Assembly (NCBI GenBank): GCA_038244535.1
Contig: JBBRTJ010000070.1
Location: forward strand, 1-19,601
Source of the DNA: JBBRTJ01 sp038244535
Lineage (GTDB): Bacteria; Actinomycetota; Acidimicrobiia; Acidimicrobiales; Ilumatobacteraceae
Length of the DNA: 19,601 bases
Direction: 5' to 3'
Below are positions 15,431 through 19,601 of the stretch, one piece after another. The notes under the pieces were generated by a model. That model saw only the letters and a program-made list of their open reading frames with translations, had not been told where the DNA came from and made no database searches. The translations under genes were made by a program, and so were the position numbers. Within the stretch, counting starts at the first letter, position 1; each line of letters begins with the position of its first letter.

Positions 15431-16229
15431 CGACCGCGAACCCGACGACCGCAAACGCCTCGGGAGCGATGGGGGCGACAGCGAACGGGGCGACGGCGGC
15501 CAGCACGACGAGCGACTGCAGAAGGTCTTGGCCCAGCGTGGGTACGGCAGCCGGCGCCTGGCCGACGAGCTGATCGCCGACGGGCGGGTGACGGTCAATG
15601 GCGACGTCGCGATCCTCGGCCGGCGCGTCGACGTCGACCGTGACCTCGTCGAGGTCGACGGCGCCCCGGTCGCCATCAGGCCCGACCTCGCCTACTACGT
15701 GCTGCACAAGCCTGTCGGCGTGGTGACCACCGTGAGCGACACCCACGGTCGCCCCACGGTGGTGCAGCTCGTGCCGGCCGATCCCCCCGTCTACCCGGTG
15801 GGTCGCCTCGACGCCGACACCGAGGGCCTCCTTATCCTCACCAACGACGGCGATCTCACCCACCGGCTCACCCATCCGAGCTTCGGGGTCGACAAGGAGT
15901 ACCTCGCCCACGTCGGTGGCGGTGACGTCGAGCCCCACGCCCTCCGGCAGATCCGCCACGGCATCGAGCTCGACGACGGCATCACCGCGCCGGCCAAGGT
16001 GAGCCAACCCCAACCGGGCATGCTGCGCATCACGATCCACGAGGGCCGCAACCGGCAGGTGCGCCGCATGTGCGAGGCCATCGGCCACCCCGTGATCCGC
16101 CTCGTTCGTGTGCGCATCGGCCCGCTCAGCGATCGTCTGCTCAAGCCCGGCCAGTGGCGCCCCCTCAGCGTGGAAGAGGTCCGCGCCCTCAACGAAGCGA
16201 CACGGGGACCCGCCCAGGCGGGTCGCTAA
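15423..16229 (+). CDS. rluB: RsuA/RluB-family 23S rRNA pseudouridine synthase
   Basis: Isomerises a uridine of the ribosomal RNA to pseudouridine; by synteny with actinobacterial scpA-scpB-rluB loci the target is probably 23S rRNA, as for RluB. It has 268 residues. After a charged, disordered N-tail (1-28) comes an S4 RNA-binding domain (about 30-78, beginning RLQKVLAQRGYGSRR). The catalytic domain follows, with YVLHKPVGVVTT (92-103), the catalytic-aspartate motif VGRLDADTEGLLILTNDG (126-143, D130), and the C-terminal EGRNRQVRRMCEAIGHPV. ATG at 15423 overlaps scpB by 8 bp; the stop is 10 bp before aroH, with a stem-loop at the boundary. RsuA versus RluB specificity cannot be settled from sequence alone. 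Confidence 0.93.
   Translation: MADDREPDDRKRLGSDGGDSERGDGGQHDERLQKVLAQRGYGSRRLADELIADGRVTVNGDVAILGRRVDVDRDLVEVDGAPVAIRPDLAYYVLHKPVGVVTTVSDTHGRPTVVQLVPADPPVYPVGRLDADTEGLLILTNDGDLTHRLTHPSFGVDKEYLAHVGGGDVEPHALRQIRHGIELDDGITAPAKVSQPQPGMLRITIHEGRNRQVRRMCEAIGHPVIRLVRVRIGPLSDRLLKPGQWRPLSVEEVRALNEATRGPAQAGR
16207..16224 (+). promoter_or_regulatory. Stem-loop at the rluB/aroH boundary
   Basis: GACCCGCC (16207-16214) and GGCGGGTC (16217-16224) are perfect complements around CA, a realistic 7-bp stem with a 4-base loop. It ends 2 bases before the rluB stop codon (16227-16229) and 15 bases before the aroH ATG. No U-tract follows, so it is more likely an mRNA processing or translation-modulating element than a full terminator. 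Confidence 0.35.
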
Positions 16230-16239
16230 CCTCGCCGAA

Positions 16240-16605
16240 ATGCCTGTCCGAGCCCTCCGGGGTGCCACCACGCTCGATGCCGACACACCGGAGCAGGTCT
16301 CCGAACGGGTCCGGGCGCTGGTGCTCGAGGTGCTGGCTCGAAACGGCGTGACCGCTGACGACGCCATCAGCCTGATCGTCACCGCCACCAACGACATCCA
16401 TTCGGCCCATCCCGCCACTGCGGCGCGCTCGTGCGGGCTCGACGACGTCCCCATCCTCGGTGCGCAGGAGCTGGCCATTGACGGGATGCTGCCCCTGTGC
16501 GTGCGGCTGCTCCTGCACGTCGAGCTCGATCGGCCCCGATCCGAGGTTCGCCACGTGTTCCTCGAAGGTGCCGTCGCGTTGCGTCCCGACCTGGCCGGAC
16601 GTTGA
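16240..16605 (+). CDS. aroH: Chorismate mutase, AroH class
   Basis: Converts chorismate to prephenate, the first committed step toward tyrosine and phenylalanine. The 121-residue protein is the size of the trimeric AroH (Bacillus-type) enzyme rather than the helical AroQ class. MPVRALRGATTLDADT (1-16) carries R4 and R7; R7 corresponds to B. subtilis R7. GAQELAIDGMLPLCVRLLLHV (74-94) carries E77 and R89, matching B. subtilis E78 and R90. HVFLEGAVALRPDL (105-118) is the family C-terminal signature, with F107 where B. subtilis has its active-site Tyr108. ATG at 16240 is 10 bp after rluB; there is no clear Shine-Dalgarno sequence, so translation probably depends on coupling. The adjacent tyrA consumes its product. 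Confidence 0.93.
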   Translation: MPVRALRGATTLDADTPEQVSERVRALVLEVLARNGVTADDAISLIVTATNDIHSAHPATAARSCGLDDVPILGAQELAIDGMLPLCVRLLLHVELDRPRSEVRHVFLEGAVALRPDLAGR

Positions 16606-16610
16606 CGACC

Positions 16611-17693
16611 ATGGCTGATCCGCTCGATGTCGCCGCGCCCCGACGGGCCAACGTCGTGGGCCTCGGCCTGATCGGCGGCTCGTTGGCGATGGCCCTGCGC
16701 AACCGGGGCTGGTACGTGACCGCGTCCGATGAGCGGCCGGCTGCCGTCGAGCGGGCTCTGTCGATGATGGTGATCGACGCCGGGGGGATCGACCCCGACG
16801 CCGCGATCACCTTCGTTGCTACTCCAGTGCTGGCGCTGCCCGCCGCGGTCCGTGCCGCACTGCGCGAAACCTCCGGCGTGGTGACCGACGTGGGCTCGGT
16901 CAAGGCGCCGTTGGCAGCCGCGATCGACGACCCCCGGTTCCTGGCCGGCCACCCCATGGCAGGCTCCGAGCTCGACGGACTCGACGGCGCCGATGCTGCT
17001 CTGTTCGAGGGCGCGGTGTGGGTCCTCACCCCGACCGCCCACACTGCCGACGCCACCTTTGCGGCGGTCACCGCGGTGGTGGCCAGCCTCGGCGCCGAGG
17101 TCGTCGCGCTCGCACCGGAGCGCCATGATGCCCTCGTCGCTGTCGTGAGCCACGTCCCCCACCTGACCGCGGCCACGCTCATGGCACTGGCCGACGAGCG
17201 AGCCGAGGAGCACGCCGCCCTGCTGCGCCTCGCCGCCGGCGGCTTTCGGGACATGACCCGAATCGCCTCGGGCCACCCGGCCATCTGGCCCGACATCTGC
17301 GCCGAGAACCGCGTCGCCATCGTCGAAGCGCTCGACGGGCTGATCGCCGGGTTGCAGGGCATCCGGGCCAAGGTCGACCTGGGCGATCGCGACGGGCTCT
17401 TGGCCACCTTGACCCGGGCTCGAGCGGCGCGGGCCAACTTGCCGTCGCGCGTGGCCCGCCCCGCCGACCTGGCCGAGGTGCGGGTGCCCATCCCCGACAA
17501 GGCCGGCGCCGCCGCCGAGGTCTTCACGCTGGCTGCCGAGCTCGGGGTCAACATCGCCGACTTCGAGGTGGCGCACACCGCCGAGGGAGACAAGGGCGTG
17601 ATGATCTTGCTCGTCGACGTCATCCAGGGTGACCTGTTCCGAGGCGGCCTCGTCGCCCGCGGCTACCGACCCGTCGTGCGCCCGCTGGCATGA
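16611..17693 (+). CDS. tyrA: Prephenate dehydrogenase with C-terminal ACT domain
   Basis: NAD(P)-dependent oxidative decarboxylation of prephenate to 4-hydroxyphenylpyruvate on the tyrosine branch; an arogenate dehydrogenase role is possible. The 360-residue protein has a Rossmann motif VVGLGLIGGSLAMAL (15-29), VTDVGSVKAPL (91-101), and HPMAGSE (114-120) with the family histidine. The all-helical dimer domain follows, containing VALAPERHDALVAVVSHVPH, of which SHVPH is the conserved catalytic-region segment. Residues about 283-360 form an ACT domain (EVRVPIPDKAGAAAEVF...), a likely site for amino-acid feedback control. I used ATG 16611; a TTG at 16602 overlapping the aroH stop is an alternative. 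The stop overlaps aroA as ATGA (17690-17693). Confidence 0.94.
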   Translation: MADPLDVAAPRRANVVGLGLIGGSLAMALRNRGWYVTASDERPAAVERALSMMVIDAGGIDPDAAITFVATPVLALPAAVRAALRETSGVVTDVGSVKAPLAAAIDDPRFLAGHPMAGSELDGLDGADAALFEGAVWVLTPTAHTADATFAAVTAVVASLGAEVVALAPERHDALVAVVSHVPHLTAATLMALADERAEEHAALLRLAAGGFRDMTRIASGHPAIWPDICAENRVAIVEALDGLIAGLQGIRAKVDLGDRDGLLATLTRARAARANLPSRVARPADLAEVRVPIPDKAGAAAEVFTLAAELGVNIADFEVAHTAEGDKGVMILLVDVIQGDLFRGGLVARGYRPVVRPLA

Positions 17694-19003
17694 GCACCGG
17701 CCCGCTGGTCGTCGCCCCGAGCGGACCATGGGTGGCCCCCACGGTCGAGCATCCGGTCGAGATCACGATCACGCTGCCGGGCTCGAAGTCGCTGACCAAT
17801 CGCGCCTACGTGCTGGCGGCGCTGGCCGACGGTCCTGGCCGCATCGTGCGCCCGCTGCGCGCTCGCGACACGGCGCTCATGGCCGGTGCGCTGATCGCTC
17901 TGGGCAGCGCGATCACCGACGACGGCGATGACGTCGTCGTCACGCCCGCGCCGCTGCGGGGCCCGGCCACCATCGACGTCGGCAACGCTGGCACGGTCAT
18001 GCGCTTCGTGCCCCCGCTCGCCGCGCTGGCCGACGGCCCCGTCCACTTCGATGGCGATCCGAGGAGCCACGAGCGTCCCCTCGGCGAGGTCATCGGAGCG
18101 CTGCGGGCCTTGGTCGTCGATCGTGACGCCCAAGGCCGGGGCGCCCTTCCGCTCACCGTGCATGGATCGGGCTCGGTCAGCGGCGGCGTCGTCACCATCG
18201 ACGCGTCGGCGTCATCGCAGTTCGTCAGCGCGCTGCTGCTCGCCGCGCCCCGCTTCGAGCGGGGCATCACCGTGCGCCACCAGGGTCCCCCCGTGCCGTC
18301 ACAGCCGCACATCGACATGACCGTCGAGGTGCTGCGGGCCCGGGGCATCCAGGTCGACACCTCGCGGCCCAACCAGTGGATCGTTGCACCTGCAACGATC
18401 CCGGCGCTCGACGTCGTCATCGAACCAGATCTGTCGAACGCGGCGCCGTTCCTGGCCGCAGCCTTGGTCACAGGGGGCACGGTCACGATCCCCGGCTGGC
18501 CGCTGGCCACCACTCAACCCGGCGACGCGCTACGAGGACTGCTGGTCGCCATGGGCGCCACCGCGGTGCTCGACGGCCGCGGCCTCACGGTGAGCGGCAC
18601 CGGCGAGATCCTGGGCATCGAGACGGACCTCCATGACGTTGGCGAGCTCACACCGGTGCTCGCTGCGCTGTGTGCACTGGCCGTCACGCCCAGCCGGTTG
18701 CGCGGCATCCGCCACTTGCGGGGCCACGAGACCGACCGCCTCGCCGCGCTCGCCGCCCAGCTCGGTGGGCTCGGGGCCGTCGTCACCGACACCGAGGATG
18801 GGTTGGCCTTCCTGCCGGCCCGGCTCCACGGCGGCCGGTTCGCCACCTTCGACGACCACCGCTTGGCGACGGCGGCGGCGGTGGTGGGCCTCGCGGTACC
18901 CGGCGTCCAGCTCGACGACGTGGCGACGACGGCCAAGACCATGCCCGAGTTCGTCAGCCTCTGGTCGGCGCTCGTCGCCTCGGCAAGGATGGGAGCGCCA
19001 TGA
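17690..19003 (+). CDS. aroA: 3-phosphoshikimate 1-carboxyvinyltransferase (EPSP synthase)
   Basis: Joins shikimate-3-phosphate and phosphoenolpyruvate to make EPSP, the sixth shikimate step and the target of glyphosate. The 437-residue length is normal. Landmarks: LPGSKSLTNRAY (29-40) with the substrate-binding K33, S34 and R38; GNAGTVMRF (98-106); the S-S-Q motif in DASASSQFVSALLLAAPRF; DVGELTPVLAALCALA, with Glu at the place of the E. coli catalytic Asp313; RGHETDRLAAL, with His where E. coli has Lys340; and TFDDHRLATAAAV near the C-terminus. The Glu and His variants are, to my knowledge, common in actinobacterial AroA. ATG at 17690 overlaps tyrA and the stop overlaps cmk, both as ATGA. The gene contains a perfect 11-bp inverted repeat at 18378-18401. 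Confidence 0.96.
   Translation: MSTGPLVVAPSGPWVAPTVEHPVEITITLPGSKSLTNRAYVLAALADGPGRIVRPLRARDTALMAGALIALGSAITDDGDDVVVTPAPLRGPATIDVGNAGTVMRFVPPLAALADGPVHFDGDPRSHERPLGEVIGALRALVVDRDAQGRGALPLTVHGSGSVSGGVVTIDASASSQFVSALLLAAPRFERGITVRHQGPPVPSQPHIDMTVEVLRARGIQVDTSRPNQWIVAPATIPALDVVIEPDLSNAAPFLAAALVTGGTVTIPGWPLATTQPGDALRGLLVAMGATAVLDGRGLTVSGTGEILGIETDLHDVGELTPVLAALCALAVTPSRLRGIRHLRGHETDRLAALAAQLGGLGAVVTDTEDGLAFLPARLHGGRFATFDDHRLATAAAVVGLAVPGVQLDDVATTAKTMPEFVSLWSALVASARMGAP
18378..18401 (+). repeat. Perfect 11-bp palindrome inside aroA
   Basis: Arm GGATCGTTGCA (18378-18388) and its exact complement TGCAACGATCC (18391-18401) are separated by only CC. It lies in coding sequence for the NQWIVAPATIP stretch and is AT-richer than its surroundings. 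It could be a DNA-binding operator-like dyad or an RNA hairpin; chance under coding constraint is not excluded. Confidence 0.6.
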
Positions 19004-19601
19004 CCGACCTGCGACCCGTTCGGGTCATCGCCATCGACGGACCTGCCGGGTCCGGGAAGTCCACGGTGGCCAAGGCGCTGGCAGCGCGACTCGGCCTCGA
19101 CTACCTCGACACCGGGGCCCAGTACAGGGCCGTGGCGTTCGCCGCGCTGCGCCGGGGGATCGATCCCGAGGAGGCGCCGATGGTGGGCGAGCTGGCCCGC
19201 GAGGTCGAGCTCGAGGTCGGCGACCACGGCGTGCAGGTCGATGGCGTCGATGCCACCGTCGAGATCCGCGGCCCTGAGATCACCCGGGCCGTCAGTGTCG
19301 TGGCCGCCAACCCCGAGGTGCGCGCCGAGCTGCGCCGCCGCCAGCGCGAATGGGCCGAGCAGCACGGGGGCGGTGTCATCGAGGGTCGCGACATCGGCTC
19401 GGTGGTCTTCCCCGATGCCGCCCTCAAGCTCTACCTCACGGCGAGCCCCGAGATCCGCGCCGCCCGCCGCCACCGCGAGGTGACCGATCTCGCCTACGAA
19501 GAGGTGGCCGCCGCCATCGCCGAGCGTGATGCCATGGACCAGGGCTGCACCGATGGGCCTCTGCGCGAGGCCGAGGGGTCGACCGTGATCGACACCAGCG
19601 A
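19000..19601 (+). CDS. cmk: Cytidylate kinase (5' part; truncated by window end)
   Basis: Phosphorylates CMP and dCMP to the diphosphates with ATP. About 200 residues are in the window and the frame is open to the edge; the family is usually 220-230 residues, so only the C-terminus is missing. The P-loop GPAGSGKST is at 14-22. The CMP-binding segment YLDTGAQYRAVAFAAL (35-50) has Gln where most members have Met. GRDIGSVVFPDAALKLYLTAS and the terminal ERD-AMD region also match the family. In that last region the arginine usually found shortly before the APL/SPL motif appears to be missing (QGCTDGPL). ATG at 19000 overlaps the aroA stop (ATGA). In many actinobacteria cmk follows rluB directly and is followed by der; here aroH-tyrA-aroA intervene. 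Confidence 0.95.
   Translation, partial: MTDLRPVRVIAIDGPAGSGKSTVAKALAARLGLDYLDTGAQYRAVAFAALRRGIDPEEAPMVGELAREVELEVGDHGVQVDGVDATVEIRGPEITRAVSVVAANPEVRAELRRRQREWAEQHGGGVIEGRDIGSVVFPDAALKLYLTASPEIRAARRHREVTDLAYEEVAAAIAERDAMDQGCTDGPLREAEGSTVIDTS

Noticed and set aside
15063..17729. 888-codon open frame on the - strand opposite scpB-rluB-aroH-tyrA
   Set aside because: It is antisense to four clearly recognisable genes, has low-complexity Gly/Arg/His/Asp-rich composition and no motif; long antisense frames are expected at this GC content.
1..19601. CRISPR arrays, tRNA/rRNA genes, insertion sequences, integrases, toxin-antitoxin pairs
   Set aside because: No spaced repeats, tRNA-like cloverleaf segments, transposase motifs or terminal inverted repeats were seen; the only direct repeats are the two short coding arrays and the scpB 11-mers.

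Overview
The window is a gene-dense, very GC-rich (about 70% by eye) actinobacterial chromosome segment. Reasons: an AftD-type arabinofuranosyltransferase, the scpA-scpB-rluB-...-cmk order, frequent GTG/TTG starts, 4-base start/stop overlaps, and apparently leaderless starts behind TANNNT -10 boxes. A lineage outside the mycolate-producing actinomycetes, such as Acidimicrobiia, fits best, but that is inference. I see no rRNA, tRNA, CRISPR array, insertion sequence, prophage or attachment site.

Layout. (1) 9-1235 (-): a GT4 glycosyltransferase, divergent across a 59-bp gap from a two-gene + unit (1295-4803), a SAM methyltransferase translationally coupled to an OafA-type membrane acyltransferase with two tandem C-terminal SGNH domains. 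(2) 4760-11767 (-): a three-gene GT-C glycosyltransferase operon, in transcription order a PIG-V-like mannosyltransferase, a 1468-residue AftD-like arabinofuranosyltransferase with discoidin-like domains, and a GT39/ArnT-like transferase; its 3' end overlaps the acyltransferase 3' end by 44 bp. (3) 11807-13817 (-): an AlkA-type DNA glycosylase and trpS. (4) 13857 to the right edge (+): a tight operon scpA-scpB-rluB-aroH-tyrA-aroA-cmk, with cmk cut by the window end.

How they fit together. Genes from 9 to 11767 look like envelope-glycan assembly: a cytoplasmic GT4 enzyme, a methyltransferase, an acyl-group exporter/transferase and three polyprenyl-phosphate-sugar-dependent GT-C enzymes, plausibly building and decorating an arabinan- or mannan-containing surface polymer. 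The right half is housekeeping: chromosome segregation (ScpAB), rRNA pseudouridylation, the chorismate-to-tyrosine branch plus the EPSP synthase step of the shikimate pathway, and CMP kinase. trpS and scpA diverge from a 39-bp gap in which each has its own -10 hexamer 7-9 nt before its start codon.

The most interesting items are the tandem-SGNH acyltransferase, the GT-C trio with AftD in a probable non-mycolate actinobacterium, the aromatic genes between rluB and cmk, a 15-bp tandem repeat at the 5' end of scpB, a perfect 11-bp palindrome inside aroA, and the leaderless-start signatures. I did not find an obviously undescribed defence or mobile system.
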